DNA of 64,000 bases, taken from Plectrocnemia conspersa. Its lineage: Eukaryota > Arthropoda > Insecta > Trichoptera > Polycentropodidae. Within the stretch, counting starts at the first letter, position 1, and every line of letters starts with the position of its first letter. Where the stretch lies: positions 310,001-374,000 of the forward strand of contig VTFK01000269.1 of NCBI GenBank assembly GCA_009617715.1, in the 5' to 3' direction. Position numbers and translations under genes: made by a program. The notes beneath the pieces are model-generated. The model saw only the letters and a program-made list of their open reading frames with translations. It was not told where the DNA came from and searched no databases. Positions 24,851 through 36,540 of the stretch are shown in pieces.

Positions 24851-25635
24851 AATTATACTTTTTCATTGATACAATTTATAACCATAATAATATACTCATA
24901 AATAATGTTGATGTAACCATTTTCACTAATAATATCATAATTAAAAATAAGTTGAATTCGAATAATGAATAATTTAAGTTATCTACATTCATATGCTATA
25001 TATTTAGCTATCATTAAAGATTCATTTAAGCATGCATGTTTCTCGTTAATGCGCTTAAAATGCGTATCTCTCAGCTCATATATCAAAGTTGTCATTCTTT
25101 ATCATATTTACGGTGCTTAGCGCAACTTTTTTCGGAACGGATATTTAACAAGAGCATTAATAAATCTCTGGAAACAACTAACTGGCTCTGGGTATAGTGT
25201 ACTTGTTGAGCACAAAGGGGCACTAAATAATAGTGACTTATTCACTAACATACATACACAACAGTTATAATTACTATACTATTTAAGCATCGCTGCGGTC
25301 AAGATATATCTGTTCTTAATTTGACATAAGCCACTCGCCACTTTCAGTGATGTATGGTGACTGAAAAAAAAAATTAATGGATGGGAATCATATAGGATCT
25401 AAACGCCATGTTCAATTAATCGGGTATAACAAAAAAAATGCATTTATAATTATTTATTTATTTATATTTCAATATAATAATTGGGTCTAAACGATAAATT
25501 TACTGTGAATTATCATATATGCAGAGCCAAAAATATTATTACCAATTTATAAAATAAAATATAATTGAACAATACTTCTTTATTCAAATATACTGTTTTT
25601 ATAAACAGTTTATATGTATATGACTATTAAAAACT
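24851..25635. other. AT-rich DNA, no gene
   Basis: Simple-sequence TTTA units near 25450 and no frame worth reporting. Confidence 0.45.
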
Positions 25636-25699
25636 ATCTAAAGAAAGTTATATTTAGATTGAAGGTAAGCTCTCTATCTAAATACAACTCTCTTTAGAT
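25636..25699. ncRNA. miRNA-precursor-like hairpin (candidate only)
   Basis: ATCTAAAGAAAGTTATATTTAGAT-type arm at 25636-25659 pairs with 25676-25699 at 22 of 24 positions around a 16-base loop. Weaker A/T pairing extends the stem outward. Arm length and loop size suit a pre-miRNA, but the arm is A/T-rich and I cannot assess conservation or expression. A short MITE would look the same. Confidence 0.3.
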
Positions 25700-26099
25700 A
25701 CTTTTTTATTTAGGATTTAGATATATCTTCAATATTTGCCATTAATCTATTTTATTTATATGGTAAATTTTTAATTAAATTTATAAAAAATTCTAAATGT
25801 CAACTAACCATTGTAATTCATCAGCATACATGAGATACTTATTTATTACATTAATCTATGATTTTCTGTGTTGTAAAGTCACATCATTCTTAAAAGGTAA
25901 TATTTATAAAAACATATATTAAATTAATTATTTGCAGTTATTACATCACTCATCTTTAGACAATTTATATTACAAGATTTTTTAATGATACTAAATTTAT
26001 GGCGCTTAGATCATATAGAAGTTCCACTCTTTGATTCCCTATGTGTGTATTTACGGTGACACTAAATACTAGGAAGCTGAAAAATGTGTGTACAAACTT
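25700..26099. other. AT-rich DNA, nothing recognised
   Basis: No frame, repeat or motif of note. Confidence 0.45.
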
Positions 26100-26480
26100 G
26101 TGTTTCATATGTGCGGAATGTTTCTCGTTGAGAGATGGGAACTTTCGAAATTGATGGCCGCGTTATGAGCGCAATAAATCATAACGTGTTTTTGAAAAGC
26201 TTCCAAGAAAAATGTGTTTTTTTCTGATTTTTTCCCTTGCCGTTGTTGTTATTATTATTACAACGTAAATATTTAACGCGCCCGTCATTGATGTAGTGAA
26301 AAATACTTTTGGGATTTCCTTGTGTGTGCGGAAAATGTGAAAAGTTTGCATTGTTGCGCGATGTGTTTTTAACAAAGGATCGGTCGTTATTTTTTTATTA
26401 TTATATTGGGTATTTATAGTCGTTTGATGCTTGACGTCCGTATTGATGGCGCGATTACCGTATGAAATGGTCAGATTATC
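26100..26480. other. GC-richer non-coding block
   Basis: Balanced composition with TTTTCCCTTGCCGTTGTTG and CGTCCGTATTGATGGCGCG. The 70-codon minus frame 26163-26375 has no recognisable domain. Confidence 0.3.
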
Positions 26481-27039
26481 TCGTAAGCGTGAACGTAATC
26501 ATTATAATTAAACACGTTGTTAAAATTTACTATCGAGTAAAAAGTAAGGATACGCAATTTACTACACCTTTTATATTCATTAAAGGCATTCTATTAATAA
26601 GTTGACCTATAAAATAATACATATTTTAGCCTCTTTTTACGGCACAATTTTATAAATTTGTGTTTCAAGGATGAGTTTTTAAAAATAAATACCACGAATA
26701 AAATAAAATTGTGCAAATATTCAAGGTCATGAAATATGTGGTTGTAACCAACAAATGATCGTTTTGTAGTTGTAAAATTAAGCTTCATACACATTTAAGA
26801 GCAACATATAATTTCACTAGTGCCAATCAGTTCAATTATATTTTTACTTAAAAAAACACATTCATTGTAACATAAAACTCATGGTATACTGATATTAATT
26901 TATATTAGTAAACTATTATTTGCAGTTTTAAATTATTTGCAGATAATTCGTTTTTGGGATGTCTTTGAAATAAACCAAATTAGATCATTCACAATGTCGA
27001 AAATTTTATCGTGCTATATTTTTTAATGGCCAAACAAGC
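26481..27039. other. AT-rich DNA, no gene
   Basis: The minus frame 26594-26794 is Lys/Phe/Tyr-rich without domain signals. Confidence 0.4.
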
Positions 27040-27360
27040 AGATTCCACACCCGCCACTAATTTCCATTATACAGCCCGCAGAGTACATAAATAAGAAGCT
27101 TTGTCATGGATTCGTGAGGTGTTCGGACCCTTGTTTGTTGTGTCAACGCGAAACGAACGACAAAAAAGAGGTTGAAATTTTTCGATCGATGTCCCGATGA
27201 GTAGCTATGCCATTAAAACAGAAGTTATTCCCACCAGCCGACTTGAGCCCAATTGATTGGTAACGTGTTATTCCACACTCGTCCGTTCGTTTTATTAATG
27301 GGCCCGCGAGGATCAAGTGCCCAGATTAAGATTCGACTTTTACACGCAGTGGCTTTCAGT
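27040..27360. other. GC-richer non-coding block
   Basis: Sharp rise in C/G content (CGAACGAACGAC repeats in part, ATGGGCCCGCGAGG). Closed frames. Contains AATTGATTGG and TTATTAATGG AT cores within GC-richer DNA, the usual look of an insect enhancer, though unproven. Confidence 0.35.
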
Positions 27361-27744
27361 TCTTGATTTTGATATAATTAGAACAATTTAATATAAGATT
27401 TATTATTAAAGCAGTAGTATAATATAAAAAAATACAATAAGTATTTTTGACAAGCTAACAAAGCGCTTAGAATTTTGTATTAGGATCGACTCAATAGATA
27501 AACTTTATTTTATCTGTATCTAATTGATAAAAAAAGCAATTGCCTCTATACTTTCCTTATTTTGTTTTATTAAAATACTTCAGTTTAATCGATCTGGACT
27601 ACAGATTTAACAAATTAAAGCATATTTCTTTTTTAGGGCCATATTTCATCCCAGATTACACTCTTAAAGAATGTAAGTCAGAAAAAATCGCATAAATAAC
27701 AGTGAGTTTTGTTGTTACTGTAAATATTCTCCGTCATTAAGAGA
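27361..27744. other. AT-rich DNA, no gene
   Basis: Nothing recognised. Confidence 0.4.
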
Positions 27745-28190
27745 AAATTTCTTTGTTGCGAAACGGTCATAGATATAATAAATCACCATATCCACAAGAT
27801 TCCAGTTGCAATCCAAAAAAACTTTGTACAATGTCAATCAAGCGAATGTCGCTTTCTAAAGGCGTATACCTATTTCGCCGTTTTAAGAAACGACTACAGC
27901 GATTGGCTGGATAATCGCTGTATTATTGTATTTGGTAGAGCCCTGGATACTTGATCCTGTACTCTGATAAAGGGAAAAGGCAGTCATTCACAGACTCAGG
28001 CAGACACTCGAAAAAACCCGCAGAAAACATACGATCATAGATGCATGCATCCCGCCGCCAGCTTTTCCACCACCGCTCGGAAAATATATTGTCACTGCCA
28101 CACCAATCAGAACAATGAGGATCCTCCACTGACATAATCTCTTCGCCAGCTTCTCCACCACCGCTCAGAGAAAACATTTCTATTTTTATT
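27745..28190. repeat. Unclassified dispersed repeat with internal 24-base motif
   Basis: The left part (TTTCTTTGTTGCGAAACGGT, later CGCTTTCTAAAGGCGTATAC) matches 43439-43640 in the same order and orientation. The right part contains CCAGCTTTTCCACCACCGCT at 28058 and a close variant at 28146, 88 bases apart; the first recurs exactly over 24 bases at 37391. The 84-codon minus frame 27923-28177 falls on the motif (Ser-Gly-Gly-Gly and Trp-Trp-Lys-Ser-Trp readings) but has no known domain. The pattern suggests a transposable element I cannot classify. Confidence 0.55.
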
Positions 28191-28339
28191 TTCCTAGCCG
28201 TTTTAATTAATTTAGAATTGTAGATTACTAACGCTAAATTTATTTGTAAGCTTTAATTTTTAAAATACAAGGCACTTTAAAAGTAATATTATTATTTTGT
28301 TATTTCATCACCGGATTTATTAAAATTAAATTTTAAACA

Positions 28340-28720
28340 TCACCCGCCGCCCATGGCCTCTTTTTGAGTGCATGTGTGATATTTACGAGTGGCCGGCCGC
28401 GCTTATACGGAAGCATTCAAAGCGTCGGTTGACTCTGAGAGAGGGCCGGCTCGTTAACTTTATGAGCCGATTATTTTCGTATTTTTCTTAATAGTCCACC
28501 GGAGGGGCAGCATCGCTGGCAGGACCACTGTACAGCCGCACTCAACACAACCGGAGACCTTTGATTTACATTTTCCAATTAACTCACCTTGCGCCGAAAC
28601 GATCCGATATACATACATATGTATACATATATACCGCTGGGCTACATCACGAGCGGTAGCGACAACGTACTATTTATTCCTGTATTATACGCGGAATTAT
28701 TTTGTGCCCTGGCTTAATTG
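28340..28720. other. GC-richer non-coding block
   Basis: Rich in CG words (CACCCGCCGCCCATGG, GTGGCCGGCCGCGC, GAGGGCCGGCTCG). No open frame spans it. It includes TTTATGAG and a TATGTATACATATATA simple-sequence tract at about 28618. Candidate regulatory island. Confidence 0.35.
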
Positions 28721-28744
28721 GGAATACCAAATTTATTAAGGTGA

Positions 28745-28766
28745 TTTTATTTTATTTTATTTTTCA
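28745..28766 (-). repeat. (TTTTA)n tract, possible retroposon tail
   Basis: Pentamer-like T-rich tract that would be an A-rich 3' tail for an element on the minus strand extending toward 29200. The adjacent sequence is more balanced and has one long weakly open minus frame, but I could not recognise a protein. Confidence 0.3.
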
Positions 28767-28770
28767 ATAT

Positions 28771-29288
28771 ACTCGTGAGCACCAGGGTTACAGGCAATTT
28801 TTAATTAGGAGGTACCATAAAATAGCAATTTATAAGTAATTCATAGAGTAACACAATTAGTAGGCTTAGGGTTATTAAGCCGAATAAATTTGACTGTGCA
28901 GCCAAATAGACAACAGATGTAGGAAAAACTAGTAAAAGCTTATTGTATAAACGTATAAATTCTTTTATAAGGTGGTAGAGTTGAAATGGTAGATCTTGGA
29001 AGTTCTACTCTGGAGTATCGAGTTGAATTATTGTCGGTTGTAATTTCATAAAGTGCTGGACCATCCACTTATGTGTCTCGTGCAGTGACTTCGGGTACGT
29101 ATCTCACCTGTACGTGTCTCTACTCTGTGACCAAATGTCATATATTATAGAATGCTGGTTCGAGATAGCTCTGTCGAATCACAAAAGAGGATGTTTGTAG
29201 ACAATAGTATCGCTTATTAGACATAACCACGTAATATGCTAACGCCTTTAAAAACAGTGTAAATGACCACTCCATCGATCGTTAAGAG
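28771..29288. other. Moderately balanced DNA, possible retroposon body
   Basis: Less AT-rich than average, with words such as GTGCAGTGACTTCGGGTACG. May be the body of a minus-strand retroposon ending in the tract at 28745; not confirmed. Confidence 0.25.
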
Positions 29289-29332
29289 ATGAGTACAGCT
29301 AAAACTTAAGATAAGATTTTAGCTTTACTCAT
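29289..29332. repeat. 16-bp stem-loop with one mismatch
   Basis: ATGAGTACAGCTAAAA (29289-29304) pairs with 29317-29332 at 15 of 16 positions around a 12-base loop. Confidence 0.6.
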
Positions 29333-31159
29333 GATAACAATAAGAGATTACTTAATACTTCAATTGAGTAATTAAACAGCCGGTTAACCGCTCGCAATGA
29401 ATATAAAACCTACCTTTTTGTGCGTTAATGATGCAATAGACAATACGTCAATGCGTGTAAAACTACTATTCTAATCTAACCATTGCATTAAGGACCTCGA
29501 AATGTGTTTATCTTGAAGTTTTAATTACTCAAGGCGTAAAAATATTTTTTATTTGAATTTTCAAGCGATGCAATTGGCCAACCAACATCAGCATCTGTGC
29601 TTTAAAAGAGACGTCTCGAGTCAAGAGTATAAAATCTGATTCTGTCACATCGACAGATGATCAAGCGATTCAAGACGAGAGGATCACAGATACCTTTAAG
29701 ATATTCGAAACGAGTTTATATGAATTATATTGTTTATTATATTACAGAATAGCAAAAAAAAAATATTTTTTACAAATTTGCAAGAGGTTTTTATTACTTT
29801 TTTCTTATTAAATACATTTAATAAATAGTTTAATAAATGTCTATAAATATAAACTGAGGTTAGAACTTTAGTTAGGTACTGTGTGTTGTAAAAACTAAAA
29901 AAAGTATATAAAATAAAGAAATTGTAAAATTAATATTAGAAAAACTTTAATATAGTATATTATATTTTTTGCTACTTAACAAATAATATATATTGAATTA
30001 AAGTTAAATATTTCATAGGTTTAGAATTCAACAAATTAATAAGCATATATATAATTATGTATGCACCTAAGTTTGCAATTTAATATACATAAATATATAT
30101 ATCATAAATCAAGACTACTTAAAAAATCACATCCAATAAAATTTGATTCACGTCTGAACCGAGTCAACAAACATAATTTTAACGGTCTTATTATGTAATC
30201 AGGGCTACCAAAAAACGCGACATAAGCCTCAATAAATCAATATAATAGCTCGCCTTCATGACAATTCCTCCGCTGCTCGGATTCAATAAATTGCTTTTTT
30301 TACAGTTAAGGAATGACATCCATAACTAGATAATAGCCTGGAAATACACTCAAAGCACATTTTCTCGTGAATTATTGACCATTCGTCCCATACTTACCCA
30401 TATTATCATTCAAACGTGTGCAATTGGAAAATAATTTTAGCTTAACGTATTCTTCTACGTTTAATTGATTTTTTTTATATGTACATGCAATGTAAACAAA
30501 TTCAAAAGACAAACACACTCTATCGCTCTAAAAGCGTCCTCAAGCAAAGACCGATCGATTCTTTATTTGCAAATTAAAAAATTAACACGAATATGTGTCT
30601 ATAACGCTTAGTTATGGGTCAATAGGGACCCATTGTGTGAGGTGCGAATTGTCAAAAAAACGTTTTTAATCATGTGAGGCATTTCCCAGTCGTGTCGTTC
30701 GAAAAATAATACGTTTGTTAATTATAAAGTGTGTGATTTTAAAAAATTGTATATATATAACATATTGATTTTAATTAGAGGTTGAACATAAGCATTAAGG
30801 GCAAAGGTTAAATTTAAATGGCAGTGAGTGAAATTAAAAGTATTATAAAAAAATGTAAACACTATAACCTAGCTTTTTTAGTAGTAATATAAAATTGGGT
30901 GCCTACAAGAAAAAATAGTCATAGGGAAGCTATTCCTTCTTATCTATTTTTACGAAGTAAAAATTAAAAACTAATATTTACGAAAAATTAAATGTTTTGT
31001 AATATATCATTAATACATAATATGCCATTTTGAAATTTAAGCTCCTTGTTCCATAATGAAATGAAGTAAGTCTTTCTTTTTTGACAAATTTATTTTAAAA
31101 TTCACCTCAAAGCATACAACACCAAGTCCATTAGTTAATTATTTATCGAAAAGTCTTTG
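29333..31159. other. AT-rich DNA, no gene
   Basis: Only short closed frames. A slightly GC-richer patch at about 29590-29700 contains GAGACGTCTCGAGTC. Confidence 0.45.
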
Positions 31160-31680
31160 ACTTTGGGATTAGCGTCCGAGGGATAATAATTCGTGGTCCT
31201 TCTAAAAGTAAAAGTGAAAGACGATAAAACAACGGTGGACCGCATCGCTTGAAAAATGCTCTCTGGTCCCACAAAAGGCAATAACAAACGGCCTCGAAAG
31301 CATTTCTCAAACAAACGTTAATTCCAATTTATTCCCTCATAAGGACCAGAGGGGATAGCGCGGCGGGGAAGGGGATGTACACTCACTCCGCGAAGTTTAA
31401 TTTACGTCTACTTAGTGTAAGCCGAGTAACAAACATAAAATAAATGGCCATAAATTTGATTCGGTAATAAGATCGCGCAGGTAACAATGGCAAGCTGCCA
31501 GAGTTTCGGCCGAATTACAGCGGAAAAGATAACTCGTGTTAAAATAACTAAACGGCATAAATCACGATAATAAAGGACTCGGGACCGCGAATTTGTTGCT
31601 CGGGGATATCTCTCGCTCTCTCTCCATTTTTCTCTTTTGCACCCGCTGGAGAGGACAAATTTCCAAATTGGTCGTTAGAT
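31160..31680. other. GC-richer non-coding block, about 500 bp
   Basis: One of the longest islands here: GATAGCGCGGCGGGGAAGGGG, CCAGAGTTTCGGCCGAATTAC and a CT-dinucleotide tract TCTCTCGCTCTCTCTCC near 31610. It contains CCATAAA (31448-31454) and GCATAAATCACG. All frames are closed. Composition, CT tract and homeodomain-type cores fit an insect cis-regulatory module; this is inference. Confidence 0.4.
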
Positions 31681-32239
31681 ATTGAAAATACAAGATGCCT
31701 TATTCCTGTTTATTCCTTGCAATGTGTGATCAATAAGATCAAATGTTTTTGGTTCTAATTGATATCTTGTATCACATGTAATAGATGGTGATGTAATACT
31801 GAATAATAATAAATGTAAATAGACCTGTCAATAAAATAGTTGTTGTGTAATAGTAGACGTCAAATCGTAATTTAAATCTAATTCAATTTTTAAAGATGCA
31901 ATGTGATTGCCTGCATGGACCAGATTTTAAGGTTTCAATCGAAAGTATAACAAAAGTGGAAGTAAAGTCTTAGTTATACTTTTGTGATAGTGTGTTTCAA
32001 CCACCTGCACAATATTTATAATTTAAAGATAATTCTAATGATCATTTTGAAGAGAGATAAAAAAATAACACAGTATTTTCACTATTAAGTTATTAATTAA
32101 AAATTTTTTATGACTCACCTAATACAACATCTGTCCCGAGATATCAAATAATTATACATAAGTACCGCAATAACTACTATTTGTTTGGAATGGATGCTAG
32201 CTAGACAATACATTCTACACTGCGCATAATATTATTGTT
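31681..32239. other. AT-rich DNA, no gene
   Basis: TATAACAAAAGTGGAAGTAAAG and CTTAGTTATACTTTTGTGA around 31950-31985 form a loose inverted pair (AGTATAAC...GTTATACT). Nothing else seen. Confidence 0.4.
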
Positions 32240-32510
32240 CTTCTACCCTTTAGTTAACGATCGCCGGAGTGACAATTTGTACCTTTCAGATTTTTAAGTC
32301 TGAAGGGTGTGACCTCACAGCCAGAAATAGACGCCGAAAAGCTGGTAAAAAATGATTTAGTATTACATATATCAAAACAAACTATTGTAGGAGTGTAGAA
32401 CGTCCTTGGGCCTACGCCCTCCTTCCGTGGTCGCATCAGGCTCAAGAGTTTCGGCCTATGTGCGACTGATATTACTCAGCCTGGATACCAAATAAAGTTT
32501 TTTCATTCAA
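32240..32510. other. GC-richer unit ending in AATAAAGTTTTTTC
   Basis: Starts near AACGATCGCCGGAGTGAC and ends at CCAAATAAAGTTTTTTCATT, which resembles a polyadenylation signal followed by a T-rich stretch. It contains a local dyad TTCAGATTTTTAAGTCTGAA. The 63-codon minus frame 32254-32445 has no domain. It could be a 3'-truncated retroposon or pseudogene piece on the plus strand; unrecognised. Confidence 0.3.
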
Positions 32511-34017
32511 ATTTTAAAGTTAGTCTTAATTTTTTTTCAATTAGTCATTCTATTTATTTTAATCAGTTTTGATTATGTTTTGATAATTTAATACATAAAA
32601 TATTACTTAAAAATTTAATTGTCTAAATATTTAACGATCTAACTAATCATAAAATGAATGCTTTCGGATAGTTATTAATTCATGATTAATACCTAGGTGG
32701 GTATAGTGATTTGTTGGCCCCCGAGTGTGTTCGGTAAATGGTTTATTGTGGCAAGTGCAGTTCATGTGCAATTATGAGTACAATACACGAGTATGCTCGA
32801 TTTTAATCTGCATCGTAACTAATTATTGCCGCAGCATTAATTACGATACGTGGCGGCTCCTATTCGTAGCAGCTACTATAGAATTTCATCTCAAATTATG
32901 ATATGTACGTATTATGTATATACATTCAACTTGTGTTGTATAACATGCGATGTTATTAATAATGTTGTTGTACTACACAAATATGATGTACAATTAAAAT
33001 TACGAATTTATTAATTAGGTTTATTTTAAGATAAAATCATTAAAATTTTATAGGTTGATATAATACACTCAAAAATATCTTATTTTAATGGGTAATTGTT
33101 GTTTTTGCTTAGCTGTGTACTAACAAATGATTTATGAGGTAATAGTGCGACTTTATTAATATTTATTTTTATTTGTCACTACTAATTTTATTTGTCACTT
33201 TTTAATCATTGATACTAACACAAAATATTTAAATTAAATAAATTTGATATAATTTTGCTTAATATGTTAAAAAAACTTCATAATCCATACTTATTTGATG
33301 ATACCATGATACCAAAGAAAATTCATTTTTTTAAAAGTTGTATTGTTTAAAGTAGTGTGTATTTGCTTTAAAATGCTGCTGTAATGTTTTTTTGCATCTA
33401 CAAAATTCTATTGCTCATGATATTTTTAATAATTTTTTCCAATAAGTAAATATGATAAGGCAGTTATTATTTGGATATAAGAGCAAATTATACATATTAA
33501 GACTCAAAAAGCTTTTAATCCAGTATTTTTATTTTAAGATTTATTTTAAAATAATGTTAATATAAATTATTATTTATAATAATAATATACATGCTTTGAC
33601 GCATCGATTAATCAGCTAAACTGATTAATTGAACCATGCCCTAACTTAGACTTTAATTAAAATGAATTGCCTTCGACCTTCGCAACAAAATGTCTAGAGC
33701 ATTATTTTGGCATATAAATAGTGTTTCTTATACGAACGCGTATAAATTAATTAGCAAAACTCCAAGCATAAATTATGTTGTTGTCTCTTTATCTTAATAA
33801 ATTTAGTTACTAAGAACTTATTGTGAATATAGGGAATGTATAGCATTACGTCAGAAGTCAGCAAACAAGAAAAGGCCGCCGCTAGGGGCGTTTTATTCAT
33901 GGTCATTCAAAGCTCACGATTTTGTAAATATCGTGTTCTCATATTCTTATGCAAAAAATATATATTATAAAATAATGTTATAATAAGTGCTTGTTAATTA
34001 AATTATTAAAGATCATA
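32511..34017. other. AT-rich DNA with a small GC patch
   Basis: 32690-32890 is more balanced (GGCCCCCGAGTGTGTTCGG, ACGATACGTGGCGGC) with closed frames. The rest is AT-rich. A 9-bp stem ATTAATCAG/CTGATTAAT lies at 33607-33629. Confidence 0.4.
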
Positions 34018-34440
34018 TTATGATAAAAAGTGTTTGTTGATTAAATTATTATGAAAATAAAAATTAAAACAGGTTTTTAATATATACTTATACATATCAT
34101 AATATACAACTATAATTTTTTTAATTAAAAAAAAGTTATCAAATAAAAATTTCTTTTTTAAAAATGAATCTGGCTTATTTATTAAATGCATCAAAATTTT
34201 TTTTTTAAATTCATCTACACACAGAAGAAAACTTAAATTTGTAACTTCCGTATTTATATCATTGATAAATAACGTAAATAACAAAGGGCTCAAATTAGTG
34301 TCCAACCTATTCTCTCGTCAATCGGAAACTATAGGTTACGAACCGTCTACGATTACTCACATAATTAGAGAATAGCTGAGTTGAATCATCACTGAAACCG
34401 AGTTAGACAACTCATGTCAAACCTTGTTAAAAGCCTTCTA
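34018..34440 (-). pseudogene. Older LINE reverse-transcriptase relic
   Basis: Read from 34440 downward: a degraded motif A (LEGF then QGL, in place of DFEKAFDKV), then LGFSDDSTQLFSNYVSNRR and the strand RFVTYSFRL, equivalent to [18 protein letters not shown] of the neighbouring RT. After a shift comes TNLSPLLFTLFINDI, equivalent to [15 protein letters not shown], and a decayed YADD region (LLCVDEF). Its 95-codon frame (34305-34018) runs out into Lys/Phe-rich noise. It belongs to the same broad Jockey/CR1-type group but has diverged much more than the adjacent element. Confidence 0.7.
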
Positions 34441-34445
34441 AAACC

Positions 34446-35783
34446 ATATATATATTTATTTATTTATTTATTTATTAAAATTATAACCATCGTGACCTGA
34501 CAGGCAAACCTAATGCGTCACGATAGTCAAAAGTACTAATACATCATAATACATACAAATATAAACAAGACAAAACAACAGACACAAATCACCTCAACAG
34601 GTGTGCATTGTCCCATACGAACTGAACCAAAACTATATATGTGCAAGAGAAAATGTCAATATTACTATGAACAGAATTGAGCAGATAAATAGCCTTGGCC
34701 AGAGAAGAGTTGGCAAGTGCTCCAGTTCTAGACTTAACAGGCAAGAATAGTGGACGCGACCGAGAACTATATCCACCTTCAGGAGCCCACATTTGAAGCT
34801 GCTCGAGCACTGAAGGATTGTCTACGATGCCCTTGAGCAATTTCCAGAAGTGTTTAATTACATAAACACTTCTGCGAGTCGACAAAGAAACGTATCCCAA
34901 GGCTCCCAAAATAAAAGCACTGGGAAACAAGAACGGATAATACCCGTATTCCTTCAAGTATAAATATCGAAGAAATTTACGTTGTACTTTTTCCAGCTTC
35001 AATTCATTACATTGATTCATTACGCCTGGGATCCAAATGATGGAGCTAGTTTCTAGTATGCTGCGGACTAGAGTATCATAAAGAGTGCGCAATACTAAAG
35101 TATTCCTGAAGTAACGCGCATTTCTCAAAATAAAACCGAGCATTTTTAAGGATTTGCTATGAGTCTCTGCAATGTGCTGGCTAAATTTCCAACGTTCTTC
35201 GAAAGTCACTCCTAAATCCTTAGTTGAATAAAACCTTTCCAGAAAATATCCGCCTAGATGGTATGAATATTTTGCCGGCGTTAATGACCTTGAAAATGAA
35301 ATTGTGTGACATTTCTTTACACTGAAAGGCAATTGGTTATAGCAAGCCCATTTCCATATAGAGTTGAGATCCTCCTGTAAGTCGAGGGAATCAGAAATCG
35401 AATGCATTTTCTTGTAAATTTTCAAGTCATCTGCATATAATAAAAAATCTGAATGCTCTATTGCTGTTTCTATGTCATTAATGAACAATAAAAACAACAA
35501 TGGACCCAAATTGGATCCTTGAGGTACTCCAGTAGGGGTCTTATATCGTTCTGAAAAAGAGTTATTATACTTGACGAATTGATATCTATTGGTCAAGTAA
35601 TTTGAGAATAGATTTATGAGATCTTCAGAAAACCCGAAATTAGATAACTTTTTTACAAGTAAAGCATGGTTAACTTTATCAAATGCTTTTTCAAAGTCTG
35701 TGTATATGACGTCCACTTGTACACCAGAGTCCAATGATTTTGAAACATAGTTAGACAAAACCATTAGATTAGTGACAGTGGAT
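34446..35783 (-). mobile_element. 5'-truncated LINE (Jockey/CR1-type)
   Basis: The 3' end is at low coordinates: after the ORF stop there is about 110 bases of 3' untranslated DNA with GACGCATTAGGTTTGCCTGTC, then a tail of AAAT units (TTTATTTATTTATTT on the plus strand, about 34453-34476). The 5' side breaks near 35783 within the RT domain, as a second family copy at 56.5 kb shows by continuing further. The two ends lie in ATATATATA-type sequence, so a target duplication cannot be told from simple sequence. The intact frame suggests recent insertion. Confidence 0.85.
34589..35782 (-). CDS. LINE reverse transcriptase, 5'-truncated but uninterrupted
   Basis: RNA-directed DNA polymerase that would copy the LINE transcript at a nicked target. 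From the first Met (35764) there are 391 codons; six codons upstream (STVTNL) still match the family, so the Met is internal rather than a true start. Visible motifs: [11 protein letters not shown] at residues 21-31 with catalytic Asp23; [11 protein letters not shown] near 54-64; [10 protein letters not shown] at 79-88; FINDI at 94-98; YADD at 110-113 with Asp112 and Asp113; STKDLGVTF in the palm/thumb region; then a C-terminal QRKFLRYL segment. A full Pol of this type has an N-terminal endonuclease and is usually 900 or more residues, so the endonuclease and first RT motifs are missing. It has no promoter and cannot retrotranspose alone. Assignment to Jockey versus CR1 clade would need a tree. 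Confidence 0.9.
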   Translation of the reverse strand, partial: STVTNLMVLSNYVSKSLDSGVQVDVIYTDFEKAFDKVNHALLVKKLSNFGFSEDLINLFSNYLTNRYQFVKYNNSFSERYKTPTGVPQGSNLGPLLFLLFINDIETAIEHSDFLLYADDLKIYKKMHSISDSLDLQEDLNSIWKWACYNQLPFSVKKCHTISFSRSLTPAKYSYHLGGYFLERFYSTKDLGVTFEERWKFSQHIAETHSKSLKMLGFILRNARYFRNTLVLRTLYDTLVRSILETSSIIWIPGVMNQCNELKLEKVQRKFLRYLYLKEYGYYPFLFPSAFILGALGYVSLSTRRSVYVIKHFWKLLKGIVDNPSVLEQLQMWAPEGGYSSRSRPLFLPVKSRTGALANSSLAKAIYLLNSVHSNIDIFSCTYIVLVQFVWDNAHLLR

Positions 35784-35800
35784 ATATATATAATTAACGA

Positions 35801-35918
<118 letters not shown>

Positions 35919-35989
35919 AACGACGTTTACTTATATATTTCTGCATCGCGAGTTTATCACTGTTTTTGGTAAAAGACGTTCAATAACAG

Positions 35990-36150
35990 TGAAACGGGAG
36001 AGACGAAACCCATGTTATTGGTTTAACAAAACTTCCTGAAGGATATTGAAGACGTATTTATAGATATTATTTCGAATAGTTCATCAGGAGCTGACGACAC
36101 TGCGACAAATATAATTCTGGAGCAGTACTGAAGAACGCAATAGCTAGTAA
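35990..36150 (+). pseudogene. Possible RT upstream-region scrap
   Basis: A plus-strand reading DVFIDIISNSSSGADDTATN resembles the 'I-NSSSG-D-I' segment that precedes RT motif A in many LINEs. It is isolated and in the opposite orientation to the adjacent LINE. Weak. Confidence 0.25.
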
Positions 36151-36540
36151 TCGTGTGTAATTTAAAAACTGAGTTTTTCCTAATCATTATGTTGTATTTA
36201 ATATCTTATAATAGTTTTAATATGTACATTTTTTATATTAGTATACCTCACAATTTTTTTAAGAAAGCCCTATTAATTTATAAGGTCAGTTGCATAATTT
36301 TCCAACCAAAAGTTAGGTTGATTATTAATTTAATAAGTATATATTTTAAATAGGAGTATATTTTATGATATTAAAAGAAGCACTAGCATCTTGAATACTT
36401 TTTAATTACTGATGTAAGCAGCTTGGTATATCTTAGTAGCAATATATACAAATATATAATAATAATAACTTATTATTATTTACAAAAACTGATTATCTAT
36501 TACTGTTCACCTGTATAACAAAAAAACATTTAATGCTAAT
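36151..36540. other. AT-rich DNA, no gene
   Basis: The 66-codon frame at 36153-36353 is Ile/Phe/Tyr-rich noise. Confidence 0.45.
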
